A stretch of 64,000 nt of DNA from Novosphingobium sp. 32-60-15 (lineage in GTDB: Bacteria; Pseudomonadota; Alphaproteobacteria; Sphingomonadales; Sphingomonadaceae): positions 62,001 to 126,000 of the forward strand of contig NZ_NCEN01000010.1 of NCBI RefSeq assembly GCF_002280675.1, in the 5' to 3' direction. The translations under genes were made by a program, and so were the position numbers. A model generated the notes under the pieces. The model was not told where the DNA came from and ran no database searches. It was given only the letters and a program-made list of their open reading frames with translations. How positions within the stretch are numbered: the stretch's first letter is position 1; every line of letters begins with the position of its first letter. Shown one piece after another: positions 34,415 to 43,287 of the stretch.

Positions 34415-35617
34415 TTATGAAATCACCGCGCCGCTTTCTTTCAGGGCGGCAATCTCGGAATCGCTAAAACCTGCTTCTGCCAGCACCGCGTGATTGTCTG
34501 CGCCCAGCACAGGGCCGGGGTCGCCAATGGCGCCGGGCGTGTGTGAAAACGATGTGGGGATGCCGGGGAAGCGCAGGCGTCCGGCCTCTGTCTCGCGTTC
34601 TTCCCAAAAGCCAGTCTGCTCAAGGTGCGGATCGCGCAGCAAATCGCTCAGCGATGCAATAGGCGTTGCCGGGATTTCGGCACGGCGGAACAGCGCCATC
34701 CATTCCTCGGTCGGGCGCGTTTCCATTTCGCGCTCAACCTGGGCCAGCACCGTGGTGATGTTCTCGGTCCGGCTGCGCAAGGATGCAAACATCGGGTCTT
34801 TCGACCAGTCGGGATCGCCCAGTTCGCGGAAGAATGCCTGCCACTGCTTGTCGTTGTAGATCATCACGCCAACATAGCCATCCGCCGTGCGATAGGGCTT
34901 GCGCGATGGCGACGTGGCGCGCGGATATTCGGGCGGCCCCAGCGGCGGTTCAAACAGCGATCCGCACAAATGCTCCACGGAAGCGAACGAGACCATAGTT
35001 TCGAACATCGGGACTTCGAGTTCCTGACCTTCTCCGCTGCGTTCGCGCGCAAACAGCGCCGCGATCACCGCATAGGCTCCGGTCAGGCCGCTGACCTTGT
35101 CGGCAATCACATTGGCAGAATAGGTCGGCTCCCCGCCCGATAGCCTTGCTTGCAGATCAACGATGCCAGATGCGGCCTGCACGATATCATCATAAGCGGG
35201 ATAATCGCGGTATGGTCCGTTGCGGCCATAACCATAAAGGTTGGCGTAGATAATCCGGGGATTGGCAGCAGACAGCGCGGAATAGTCTAGCCCCAGCCGC
35301 GCTATGGCCTGCGCCCGCATGGAATGAATGAACACATCGGCGTTTGCCGCCAACCGCAGCACTGCATCGCGCGCCGTAGGTTGCTTCAGATCAAGCGCAA
35401 GGCTGCGTTTGCCGCGATTGACGTTCAGGAACATTGCGCCGCGCGTAGAATCCGGGCCGGGGGGGATGGCGCGGGTGGTATCACCTGCCGGACCTTCAAT
35501 CTTGATCACATCCGCGCCCAGATCGGCAAAGATCTGCGTCGCATACGGCCCCATCAACACGCTGGTCAAATCAAGGATGCGTAAGCCCGCAAGCGGGCCT
35601 TTGCCGCGCCCGCTCAT
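34415..35617 (-). CDS. CaiB/BaiF-type (family III) CoA-transferase
   Basis: The 400-residue protein begins MSGRGKGPLAGLRILDLTSVLMGPYATQ and continues with IFADLGADVIKIEGPAGD, the family III signature. The catalytic Asp follows in the RQ/YDDIVQAASGI region. It moves CoA between carboxylic acids. It overlaps the TetR 2 stop by 4 bases and is co-transcribed from the operator C region. Confidence 0.93.
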   Translation of the reverse strand: MSGRGKGPLAGLRILDLTSVLMGPYATQIFADLGADVIKIEGPAGDTTRAIPPGPDSTRGAMFLNVNRGKRSLALDLKQPTARDAVLRLAANADVFIHSMRAQAIARLGLDYSALSAANPRIIYANLYGYGRNGPYRDYPAYDDIVQAASGIVDLQARLSGGEPTYSANVIADKVSGLTGAYAVIAALFARERSGEGQELEVPMFETMVSFASVEHLCGSLFEPPLGPPEYPRATSPSRKPYRTADGYVGVMIYNDKQWQAFFRELGDPDWSKDPMFASLRSRTENITTVLAQVEREMETRPTEEWMALFRRAEIPATPIASLSDLLRDPHLEQTGFWEERETEAGRLRFPGIPTSFSHTPGAIGDPGPVLGADNHAVLAEAGFSDSEIAALKESGAVIS

Positions 35618-36321
35618 TGTTCGGCCTTCATCGTCATCTCAGGTCCTTGTCCGGGGCGCAGCGCAACAACACTCATTTCAAGGAAATCCAGCAAAGGATC
35701 AATCAGGCTTTTGTCCACGGCCCCGGTCAGGCTGGCAATCTGGATGCCTTCCATCAGGATTTGCGAAAGCGCCATCGCCAGCCTTAGCCGCTCCGGTTCC
35801 TGCACCCATTCGGGATAGAGCTGGCCTGCCAAAGCCTGAAACTTCTGTGTGAATTCGGCTTGCAGCGGCAGCAGGATTTCAGCCAGCGCAGCATCGGCTC
35901 GCGCCGCCATTGCCAGTTCCTGAAAGGCGATGAACCCCGGTTTTTGCAATTGCTGCCAGTAATCGCGCACCATGGAGCGCACGTCGCCGACGTTGGCCTG
36001 AGATGCGCGCCGAAACGCTTTCAGTCGTCGGTCGTGCAATTCGACGATTGTTGCCCGGATTAGTGCATCACCACTGATGAAGTGATGCAACATGGCCCCG
36101 CGTGAAAGCCCGGCTTCCGCTGCGACCATCGGCGTGACGGTGTTGGCATAGCCGTGCTGTACGATGCAGCGGATCGTTGCATCCACCAACCGCGCGCGGG
36201 TTGCCGCGCTTTTCAGCGATTGGCGGCCGGGTTCCGATTTCGCGGCGCCATGCTTTGAAACCGGCTCTGCCAATGGGTTGGACGATTGCGCGGACATTGC
36301 CCGCTTTGCCTGTGTCGCCAT
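35614..36321 (-). CDS. TetR/AcrR-family regulator 2
   Basis: The 235-residue protein has an N-terminal HTH: TRARLVDATIRCIVQHGYANTVTPMVAAEAGLSRGAMLHHFISG, with recognition helix LSRGAMLHHF, almost the same as in TetR 1. The remaining ligand domain is also similar along its length (FIAFQELAMAARADAAL vs FIAFHELAVAARTDAEL), so the two are paralogues. It heads the TetR 2-CaiB operon and is divergent from the SDR-Rieske operon across operator C. Confidence 0.93.
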   Translation of the reverse strand: MATQAKRAMSAQSSNPLAEPVSKHGAAKSEPGRQSLKSAATRARLVDATIRCIVQHGYANTVTPMVAAEAGLSRGAMLHHFISGDALIRATIVELHDRRLKAFRRASQANVGDVRSMVRDYWQQLQKPGFIAFQELAMAARADAALAEILLPLQAEFTQKFQALAGQLYPEWVQEPERLRLAMALSQILMEGIQIASLTGAVDKSLIDPLLDFLEMSVVALRPGQGPEMTMKAEQ

Positions 36322-36638
36322 GCGTTTGTATCCGCTGTCGAGCGGCCTTTCCCCGTGTAGCTTTGCGCAGTTGTTGTCTTGCGCCCATTGCCACGGGCCG
36401 CGCTTGTCAGGACATCATGCGGCACCATAAAAAAGCATGCAAGCATGTTTTTTTGTTGCACTCGGGATCATTGCCAATAGAGTGCGGGACGAGGGAGAAT
36501 GGATGATGCAAGCGGCTGCGCCCCCATAGGGAAAGGCAGCGCGGCATCGGCGCTCGGGCAGATTGCTCCGGCGCTATGCGGTCATTGTGTGCCGCTCAAG
36601 ATCCCTTTGAATGCGCGTGCGTTGGGAAAGGATTGTTC
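36322..36638. other. Divergent promoter region of TetR 2 and SDR3 operons
   Basis: This 317-base gap contains operator C (36429-36454). No convincing ORF is seen; an open frame entering SDR3 from 36576 lacks a binding site and would add 21 atypical residues. Promoters for both operons are expected near the operator. Confidence 0.5.
36429..36454. promoter_or_regulatory. Predicted TetR operator C
   Basis: A 6-base A run, then CATGC-AA-GCATG (36436-36447), then a T run: perfect half-sites and near-complete A/T flanks. It lies between TetR 2-CaiB and the SDR3-Rieske2-E1-E2 operon. Confidence 0.7.
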
Positions 36639-37400
36639 ATGGATCTCGGGCTTCAGGGAAAGAAAGCCATCGTTGTTGGCGGCGCGCGCGGAATCGGCTT
36701 TGCCGTTGCCGAAGTCCTCGCCCGCGAAGGTTGCGATATCGCACTCAGCGCGCGCGGGGAAGATTCCGTCAAGGACGCGGTGGCGTCACTTTCCCGCTAT
36801 GGCACCAAGGTTATCGGCAAGCCGGTGAACGTGCGCAAGGCCGATGAATACAAGGAGTGGCTGGATTGGGCAATTGAAGCGCTTGATGGCGTGGATGTTT
36901 TGATCCCGCTCAGCTCTGCCGGCGGCGGCATTGGCAGTGAAAAATACTGGTCCAACGCCTTTGAAACCGATGTGATGGGGCCTGTCCGCGCCGTCGAAGC
37001 GGCAATCCCGCACATGACCAAGCAAGGCTCCGGCTCGATCGTTCTTGTCGCCACCACCTCAGCGCTTGAGGCGATGGGGGGCCCGCAAGCTTACAACGCG
37101 ATGAAGGCTTCGCTGATCACTTATGGCAAGCAACTCGCGCTCGCCCACGGCAAGGATGGCATCCGCGTCAATGTCGTATCGCCCGGTCCCGTCGAATTCG
37201 AAGGCGGCAACTGGGACATGATCAAAGGGACGATGGAAAAGTTCTACGCCGCGCAATTGCGCCAGCAGCCGATGGGCCGGTTGGGTAAGCCTGAAGAAAT
37301 TGCCCGTGCCATTGTGTTCCTTGCCAGTGAGGCGGCCAGCTGGTGCAGTGGTTCGCACCTTGTGGTCGATGGAGCCTATACCAACCGGACGCACTTCTGA
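36639..37400 (+). CDS. SDR-family oxidoreductase (copy 3)
   Basis: The 253-residue protein starts at ATG 36639 (MDLGLQGKKAIVVGGARGIGFAV) with a gga-rich site upstream. It shows GGARGIG, YNAMKAS (catalytic Tyr and Lys) and VVSPGPVEFEGG. The NNAG segment is altered to LSSAGGG. It is the first gene of a rightward operon with Rieske 2, the E1/E2 genes and the FMN reductase. It could oxidise the diol made by the Rieske enzyme to a ketol. Confidence 0.92.
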   Translation: MDLGLQGKKAIVVGGARGIGFAVAEVLAREGCDIALSARGEDSVKDAVASLSRYGTKVIGKPVNVRKADEYKEWLDWAIEALDGVDVLIPLSSAGGGIGSEKYWSNAFETDVMGPVRAVEAAIPHMTKQGSGSIVLVATTSALEAMGGPQAYNAMKASLITYGKQLALAHGKDGIRVNVVSPGPVEFEGGNWDMIKGTMEKFYAAQLRQQPMGRLGKPEEIARAIVFLASEAASWCSGSHLVVDGAYTNRTHF

Positions 37401-38749
37401 TGTGGGACACCGCGCGCATGGACGTAAAGCGCGTCGTCGATGTGATCCGCGTGGACCCTTCGACTGTGACGACTGGCACCCCGGTGGAAAAGGCTCCCGA
37501 ACCGGAACTTGGCACTGCGATCATCCCGGCGGAACGATACTATTCCGAAGAATTCATGAAGCTGGAATGGGAGAGGGTCTGGACCAAGGTCTGGTTACTT
37601 GGCGGCCGCGCTGACGATATCTCTGAGCCAGGTGACTATATCTGCACCGATATCGGCAAGGAAAGCGTGCTGATCGTGCGTCAGCACGATGGGGCTTTAC
37701 GCGCATTTCCAAACGTTTGCTTGCATCGCGGCAACCGTTTGCGGCCTGAAGGGTTGGGCAACGCAACAGAATTCCGCTGCATGTACCATCATTGGACATA
37801 CGGCCTCGATGGCGTGATTGAGCGTTTGCCAGATCTTTGCACTTTCACACAGGGCGGTCCGCCGGGAATGGCGTTGCCCAGCCTGCCGTGCACCGAATGG
37901 AACAGCTTTGTCTGGTTCTCGCTCAACCCCGAAGTCGAACCGTTTGACGACTATATTGCGCCGCTGAAACAGCATCTTGAACCCTACCATCCCGAACGCA
38001 TGGCGTGGAAGCGTGACGTGACGGTGGAATGGGATTGCAATTGGAAGGCTGCGGTCGATGCCTTCAACGAAAGTTACCACGTGCAGGGCGTCCACCCGCA
38101 GCTGAAGTGGTATCTTGATGACGTGAACATCCAGATCGACTGCTATGAACGTCACACCCGCTACATGATCCCGTTTGCCACGATTTCGCCGCGTGTGGCA
38201 CTTCCTAGCCAAATCCCTCCGGCAATCGATGAGATCATGCGCAATGCGGGCATGGACCCAGCGGAATACGAAGGGCGTATAACCGACATTCGCCGGGATG
38301 TGCAGTTGTTCAAGCGAAAGCATGGCCCTGCGCAAGGCAAGGATTATTCAGCGCTTAATGATGACCAACTGACTGATGACTTCCATTATCTCATTTTTCC
38401 CAATGCGTCGCTGAACGTCCACGCTGACGATGTCTTGATGTTCCGGATGCGCCCCCACGCCACCGATCCCAACAAGATGCTTTATGATGTCTGGGTGTTC
38501 GAACTGGTGCCCGAGGGTGAGGAGTGGCCCGAGCGCGTAAAGCATCGCCGCTTCAAGCATGGCGATCGCAGCATCGGGCAAGTCCTCGATCAGGACGCGT
38601 ATAACCTGCCGACGGTGCAACTGGGCATGAAGTCTGACAACTTCCCCGGCCTGTGGATCGGTGAACAGGAATTGCGCATCCGCCACTTCCACAAGGTGCT
38701 GGACGATTACATCTATGGCCCCGGCGGCAAATCCCCGGACGATATCTGA
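37400..38749 (+). CDS. Rieske ring-hydroxylating oxygenase alpha subunit (copy 2)
   Basis: The 449-residue protein starts at ATG 37400, overlapping the SDR3 stop as TGATG. The Rieske centre has C107-L-H109-R-G and C127-M-Y-H130-H-W, and the iron site ESYHVQGVH (E-x-Y-H-x4-H). It should hydroxylate a ring substrate using external electron-transfer proteins. An alternative ATG at 37418 would shorten it by six residues. It resembles copy 1 in domain plan. Confidence 0.92.
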   Translation: MWDTARMDVKRVVDVIRVDPSTVTTGTPVEKAPEPELGTAIIPAERYYSEEFMKLEWERVWTKVWLLGGRADDISEPGDYICTDIGKESVLIVRQHDGALRAFPNVCLHRGNRLRPEGLGNATEFRCMYHHWTYGLDGVIERLPDLCTFTQGGPPGMALPSLPCTEWNSFVWFSLNPEVEPFDDYIAPLKQHLEPYHPERMAWKRDVTVEWDCNWKAAVDAFNESYHVQGVHPQLKWYLDDVNIQIDCYERHTRYMIPFATISPRVALPSQIPPAIDEIMRNAGMDPAEYEGRITDIRRDVQLFKRKHGPAQGKDYSALNDDQLTDDFHYLIFPNASLNVHADDVLMFRMRPHATDPNKMLYDVWVFELVPEGEEWPERVKHRRFKHGDRSIGQVLDQDAYNLPTVQLGMKSDNFPGLWIGEQELRIRHFHKVLDDYIYGPGGKSPDDI

Positions 38750-38760
38750 GAGGAACAGGC

Positions 38761-39738
38761 ATGTTGCAACTGGGCCATGACCAGTTGCTCGGCGCTTACC
38801 GGCGCATGAGCACGATCCGCGCGTTCGAAGAACGTCTGCACGATGAAATCAAGACCGGCGAGATCGGTGGCTTCACGCATCTTTATGCAGGGCAGGAAGC
38901 TGTGGCCGTCGGCATTTGCGACCAGCTGACAGTTGATGACAAGATCGTTTCCACTCACCGCGGCCACGGGCATTGCATTGCCAAGGGCTGCGATGTGAAA
39001 GGCATGATGCTCGAAATCTATGGCAAGGCCGATGGCCTGTGCAAGGGACGGGCAGGATCGATGCACATCGCCGATCTTGAGGTCGGCATGTTGGGGGCCA
39101 ACGGCATTGTCGGCGGCGGCGCACCGCAGGCGGTGGGCGCTGCGCTGGCGGCCAAGATGGATGGCAAGGGCCGCGTCGGCATTGCCTTTTCCGGCGATGG
39201 TGCTTGCAATCAGGGCACCACGTTCGAAGCGATGAACCTTGCTGTCGTGACAAAGGCACCTGCGATCTTCGTGTTCGAAAACAATCATTATTCCGAACAT
39301 ACTGGCGTTGATTATGCTGTCGGCACGGCCAAGGACATCGCCAGCCGCGCCGAGGCTTTCGGCATGAAAGTCTGGCGCGCCAACGGATGCGATTTCTTCG
39401 ATACCTTTGAACAGTTCCGCGATCTTCTCGCATATGTCCGTGCCGGAAACGGGCCAGCTGCCATCGAACTGGATACCGAACGCTTCTATGGCCACTTCGA
39501 AGGCGATCCGCAGCGTTATCGTGGCTCCGGCGAACTCGACCGTATCCGTGAAGAGCGCGATTGCCTCAAGGCATTTCGCAAGGTCGTTACAGACGCGGCA
39601 CTGCTGACCGACGCCGAAATGGACGCCATCGATGATGAGGTGCGGATCCTGATTGATGAAGCCGTCGCACAGGCGCGGGCCGGGGCCGATCCTGATCCGG
39701 CAACCGTCGCCGACGATGTTTACGCCGAATATTACTGA
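38761..39738 (+). CDS. Acetoin/2-oxoacid dehydrogenase E1 alpha subunit
   Basis: The 325-residue thiamine-diphosphate enzyme subunit has RGHGHCIAKG, GRAGSMHIAD, and the TPP motif GDGACNQGTTFEAMN...ENN (GDG-x24-27-NN). It pairs with the next gene. The subunit plan matches AcoA of acetoin dehydrogenase and branched-chain 2-oxoacid dehydrogenases. It starts 11 bases after Rieske 2. With E1 beta it forms the alpha2beta2 core that decarboxylates or cleaves an acyloin. Confidence 0.93.
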   Translation: MLQLGHDQLLGAYRRMSTIRAFEERLHDEIKTGEIGGFTHLYAGQEAVAVGICDQLTVDDKIVSTHRGHGHCIAKGCDVKGMMLEIYGKADGLCKGRAGSMHIADLEVGMLGANGIVGGGAPQAVGAALAAKMDGKGRVGIAFSGDGACNQGTTFEAMNLAVVTKAPAIFVFENNHYSEHTGVDYAVGTAKDIASRAEAFGMKVWRANGCDFFDTFEQFRDLLAYVRAGNGPAAIELDTERFYGHFEGDPQRYRGSGELDRIREERDCLKAFRKVVTDAALLTDAEMDAIDDEVRILIDEAVAQARAGADPDPATVADDVYAEYY

Positions 39739-39750
39739 GGATTTGCGACA

Positions 39751-40761
39751 ATGGCTGTGATGAACATTCGCGAAGCAATCCTGCGCACCCTGCACGACGA
39801 GATGGAGCGCGATGGCGATATCCTTGTGTTGGGCGAAGATGTGGTGGGCGGCAACGGCACCGCCGGCGGGCCGGAGGCCATCGGCGGCATCTGGGGCACG
39901 ACCGGCGGCCTGTGGGAAAAGTTCGGCCCCAACCGCGTGATTGATACCCCCATATCGGAAAGCGCGATTATCGGCGCTGCGGCAGGCGCTGCGCTGGCGG
40001 GCAAACGTCCGGTGGCCGAACTGATGTTTGCCGATTTCGTGGGCGTCAGCCTGGACCAGTTGTGGAACCAGATGGCCAAGTTCCGCTATATGTTTGGCGG
40101 CAAGACCAGATGCCCCGCTGTGGTCCGCATGGTCTATGGCGCGGGCATGCAGACGGCGGCACAGCACAGCCAGTCGGTATATGCCCTGCTCACCGCCATG
40201 CCCGGCCTCAAAGTCGTACTGCCCACCACGCCCGCCGATGCAAAGGGCCTCCTGACTGAAGCTTTGCGCGGCGATGACCCCGTGATGTTCTTTGAACACA
40301 AGGCGCTTTACGGCGTGAAGGGTGAAGTGCCCGATGGCGATTACCGCATTCCGTTCGGTCAGGCCCGGATGGTGCGCGAAGGCGGCGATGTTACCGTGGT
40401 TGCCTGTGGCCGCATGGTCAATTTTGCTGAAAAAGCGGCTGATAAACTCGTCGCTGATGGCATCGGCGTTGATCTGATTGATCTGCGCACCACCAGCCCG
40501 TTGGATGAAGACGCGATCCTTGATTCGGTGGAACAGACCGGACGCTTGGTGGTGGTGGATGAAAGCCCGCCGCGTTGCAGCCTTGCCGCCGATATTGCCG
40601 CATTGGTCGCCACACGCGCTTTCACCAGCCTCAAGGCACCGCCCGAAATGATCACTGGCCCGCACGCGCCAATCCCGTTCTCGCGCGTGCTGGAACGGGC
40701 ATGGCTGCCATCGCCGCAGACCATCGAGGGTGCGATCCGTCGTACCCTTGCGTTTCGTTGA
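39751..40761 (+). CDS. Acetoin/2-oxoacid dehydrogenase E1 beta subunit
   Basis: The 336-residue transketolase-like subunit has the pyrimidine-binding pattern of E1 beta (LGEDVVGGNGTAGG, DTPISESAIIGAAAGAALAGKRPVAELMFADF). A C-terminal ligand-binding domain follows (VTVVACGRMV, VDLIDLRTTSPLDED). It starts 12 bases after E1 alpha. The pair resembles AcoA/AcoB and the E1 of branched-chain dehydrogenases; substrate is not decided by sequence. Confidence 0.93.
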   Translation: MAVMNIREAILRTLHDEMERDGDILVLGEDVVGGNGTAGGPEAIGGIWGTTGGLWEKFGPNRVIDTPISESAIIGAAAGAALAGKRPVAELMFADFVGVSLDQLWNQMAKFRYMFGGKTRCPAVVRMVYGAGMQTAAQHSQSVYALLTAMPGLKVVLPTTPADAKGLLTEALRGDDPVMFFEHKALYGVKGEVPDGDYRIPFGQARMVREGGDVTVVACGRMVNFAEKAADKLVADGIGVDLIDLRTTSPLDEDAILDSVEQTGRLVVVDESPPRCSLAADIAALVATRAFTSLKAPPEMITGPHAPIPFSRVLERAWLPSPQTIEGAIRRTLAFR

Positions 40762-40775
40762 GCGGGGGGCAGACC

Positions 40776-42182
40776 ATGGCCAAGCTCAAAGCATTCACCA
40801 TGCCCAAATGGGGCATCGAGATGGCCGAAGGCACCATCGCGGAATGGATGGTGGCCGAAAACGCCCCCTTCGCACGCGGCACGGTGCTGACGCTGATCGA
40901 AACCGACAAGATCACGAACGAAGTAGAGGCCGAAGCTGATGGCTGCTTTGTCCGGATCATCGCCAAGGCGGGCGAGACTTATGCGGTCGGCGCGCTGCTG
41001 GCGGTCCTATCCGATGGGGGCGAGGCCACGGCTGCTGAAATCGATGCGCTGATCGCAGGGTTCCGCCCGTCCGAAACCAGCTTCGAACCTGAAGCCGATA
41101 CGCCCGCACCCGCGGCTCTTGTCGCTGTGCTTGAAGGCATTGCCATCAGCCCGGTGGCTCTGGCAAGCGCGCAAGAACTGGGCGTCGATTTGGCGCAAGT
41201 CCGCGGATCAGGCCGCAATGGGCGGATTTCGGTGCAGGATGTCCATCAGGCCGCGCGCGCGCCGCAGCCTCTCTCTCTGGTCGGCGCATTCCCGCTCCTG
41301 CCCGAAGGCCCGGTCATGGCAACGCCTGTTGCCCGCCGCCTTGCCGCACTGCACGAACTCGATCTTGCCAAAGTCACCGGCACCGGCCCGCGCGGTCGGG
41401 TGCGTAAGGTCGATGTCATGGCAGCTATTGCCAATGCTATGCCGCCGCCACCGCCCGTCGTGGTTGCGCCCCTCATCAACGCCGCGCCAATCGCAAACCC
41501 CGCAAGCGGTGCGCCAGACGTTGTGCCAATGTCCTCGATGCGCCGCACCATCGCGCGGCGCCTGACGCAATCGAAGCAGGAAATCCCGCACTTCTATGTG
41601 CGGCGCAGAGTCCGCGCAGATCGCCTTCTGGCGCATCGCGCGGCCACCACGGGCGAAAAGCCCAGCGTCAACGATTACCTCATCCGCGCCTGCGGCCTCG
41701 CACTGCTTGAAGTGCCTGCGGTGAACATTCAGGTCCACGGCACTGACATCCACCAGTTCCATCAGGCCGATATTGCTGTGGCCGTGGCAACCGATCGCGG
41801 ACTGGTAACGCCCATCGTGTTCGGCGCTGACGATCTTGGGCTGGCAGAGATTGCCAATGCCATGAAAGGACTGGCGCAAAAAGCCCGCAGCGGAAAATTG
41901 CGGCCCGAGGAGTTTGCAGGAGGCAGCTTCTCGCTATCCAACCTTGGCAGTTTTGGCGTGGAACAGTTCGATGCCATCATCAATCCACCCCAAGGCGCGA
42001 TTTTGGCAGTCGGCACGGCACGGCCCGAACCCATCGACGATGATGGCGCGATCCGCATCGTGCCGGTGCTGCACCTGTCACTCAGTTGCGATCACCGCGC
42101 CATCGACGGGGCAGACGCCGGCCGCTTCATGGCCGCGCTTGCCCGGTTAATTGAACAGCCCGCCCTGCTCACCGGCAATTGA
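40776..42182 (+). CDS. Dihydrolipoamide acyltransferase E2 with two subunit-binding domains
   Basis: The 468-residue protein starts at ATG 40776 (MAKLKAFTMPKWGIEM). It has a lipoyl domain with Lys45 in IETDKITNEVEAE, then two peripheral-subunit-binding domains in tandem (about 125-158, ISPVALASAQELGVDLAQVRGSGRNGRI; and 183-218, ATPVARRLAALHELDLAKVTGTGPRGRV), and a catalytic CAT domain with DHRAIDGAD. Most E2 proteins have one such binding domain. It would transfer the acyl group to CoA. No E3 is encoded nearby, so a housekeeping lipoamide dehydrogenase must be borrowed. Confidence 0.92.
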   Translation: MAKLKAFTMPKWGIEMAEGTIAEWMVAENAPFARGTVLTLIETDKITNEVEAEADGCFVRIIAKAGETYAVGALLAVLSDGGEATAAEIDALIAGFRPSETSFEPEADTPAPAALVAVLEGIAISPVALASAQELGVDLAQVRGSGRNGRISVQDVHQAARAPQPLSLVGAFPLLPEGPVMATPVARRLAALHELDLAKVTGTGPRGRVRKVDVMAAIANAMPPPPPVVVAPLINAAPIANPASGAPDVVPMSSMRRTIARRLTQSKQEIPHFYVRRRVRADRLLAHRAATTGEKPSVNDYLIRACGLALLEVPAVNIQVHGTDIHQFHQADIAVAVATDRGLVTPIVFGADDLGLAEIANAMKGLAQKARSGKLRPEEFAGGSFSLSNLGSFGVEQFDAIINPPQGAILAVGTARPEPIDDDGAIRIVPVLHLSLSCDHRAIDGADAGRFMAALARLIEQPALLTGN

Positions 42183-42196
42183 AGGGAAGCCCCAGG

Positions 42197-42889
42197 ATGA
42201 CGCGCTTGCTCCACATCAGCGGCAGCCCCCGCAAAGACCGCTCGCGGTCAGACATGGTGGCGCGGCGCTTTATCGGGCAGTCGGGCGTGACCGACCCCGA
42301 AACGCTCGACCTTGAAGCCATCAACCTGCCAGACTTCAACGGAGCAGCCATCGAAGGGCGTTATGCCCTGATCGAAGGGCGCGAGGTCAGCCCTGAAATG
42401 CACGAGGTCTGGGCGCAGATTGGCAAGACCATCGAGCACTTCTTGTCGTTCGATACGTATGTGTTCAGCGTGCCGATGTGGAATTTCGGTGTGCCGTGGC
42501 GGCTGAAACAATACATCGACGTGCTCACCCAGCCCGGCCTCACCTTCTCCGTCAGCGCCGAAGGCGTCACCGGCATGGCGGCAGGGCGTCAGGCCATACT
42601 GATCTGTTCAGGGGCCTTGGATATAAGGCCGGGACAAGCTGACAGCGAACTGGATTTCCAGACCGCGTTCATGAAAGCGTGGCTGGGTTTCATCGGCATT
42701 ACCGACGTTCACGTCGTCCAAGTGCGCCCGACTTATGGCACACCCGAACAGGTCGAAGCCGCGATGGCACAAGCTTATGATGAAGCCGCTGCACTCGCCG
42801 AACGATTGGCCCGCGCGCCCCGCGTATACACCAGATTGATGCTCTCGAACGTCACGCATTGCGTGCCATCGTCCAGCAGCACGGCATAA
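42197..42889 (+). CDS. FMN-dependent NAD(P)H reductase (azoreductase/AcpD family)
   Basis: The 230-residue flavodoxin-fold protein starts at ATG 42197 with gaaggga upstream and shows ISGSPRKDRSRSD (FMN phosphate loop) and VPMWNFGVPWRLKQYID. It supplies reduced FMN or reduces quinones or azo compounds, possibly detoxifying quinone intermediates. It is the last gene of the SDR3 operon. The last 38 residues overlap the convergent MaoC gene on the other strand and may be a read-through tail. Start at TTG 42179 is less likely. Confidence 0.85.
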   Translation: MTRLLHISGSPRKDRSRSDMVARRFIGQSGVTDPETLDLEAINLPDFNGAAIEGRYALIEGREVSPEMHEVWAQIGKTIEHFLSFDTYVFSVPMWNFGVPWRLKQYIDVLTQPGLTFSVSAEGVTGMAAGRQAILICSGALDIRPGQADSELDFQTAFMKAWLGFIGITDVHVVQVRPTYGTPEQVEAAMAQAYDEAAALAERLARAPRVYTRLMLSNVTHCVPSSSSTA

Positions 42890-43287
42890 CGCGTCACCGC
42901 CGTCCCGCGATCTTTACCGCTGCGCGATGGCTCAAGGCTGATAATCTCGCTCGTCACATGGATCGTATCGCCCGCCCGTACCGCACGTTTCAGGCGCAAA
43001 TGTTCCCAGCCTATCCCGCAGACAAAATCAATGTCGGCATTGATCGTGTGATCAAGCTGACGCCACATCGCCAGCACATGGATGCCACTTGCAACGATCT
43101 CGCCGAACACCGATGCTTTGGCCGCTTCAGGATCTGTATGGAACCACTGCGGATCATAGGCTTTGGCAAAAGTCACGATCTCATCCTCGGTCACCGTGTG
43201 CGATTCAGAGCGCCGGACCTGGCCAATGACCAGATCTTCAAACTGAAGCCACGGCGTGCTGAGGGGGGACATCTCTGGATGGGCCAT
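42775..43287 (-). CDS. MaoC-family acyl-CoA hydratase/dehydratase
   Basis: The 170-residue protein has the MaoC-like hot-dog fold: LQFEDLVIGQVRRSESHTVTEDEIVTFAKAYDPQWFHTDPEAA, with D-x4-H hydratase motif (DPQWFH). It should hydrate an enoyl-CoA. Its start ATG shares one base with the TesB stop. The 3' end overlaps the convergent FMN-reductase gene by 115 bases; the last 20 residues look like a tail. Confidence 0.88.
   Translation of the reverse strand: MAHPEMSPLSTPWLQFEDLVIGQVRRSESHTVTEDEIVTFAKAYDPQWFHTDPEAAKASVFGEIVASGIHVLAMWRQLDHTINADIDFVCGIGWEHLRLKRAVRAGDTIHVTSEIISLEPSRSGKDRGTAVTRYAVLLDDGTQCVTFESINLVYTRGARANRSASAAASS

Noticed and set aside
38713..40665. Open frame of 650 codons on the minus strand opposite the E1 genes
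   Set aside because: The plus strand carries the TPP and E1 motifs in both genes. The minus frame shows no known domain and is a GC-rich codon shadow.
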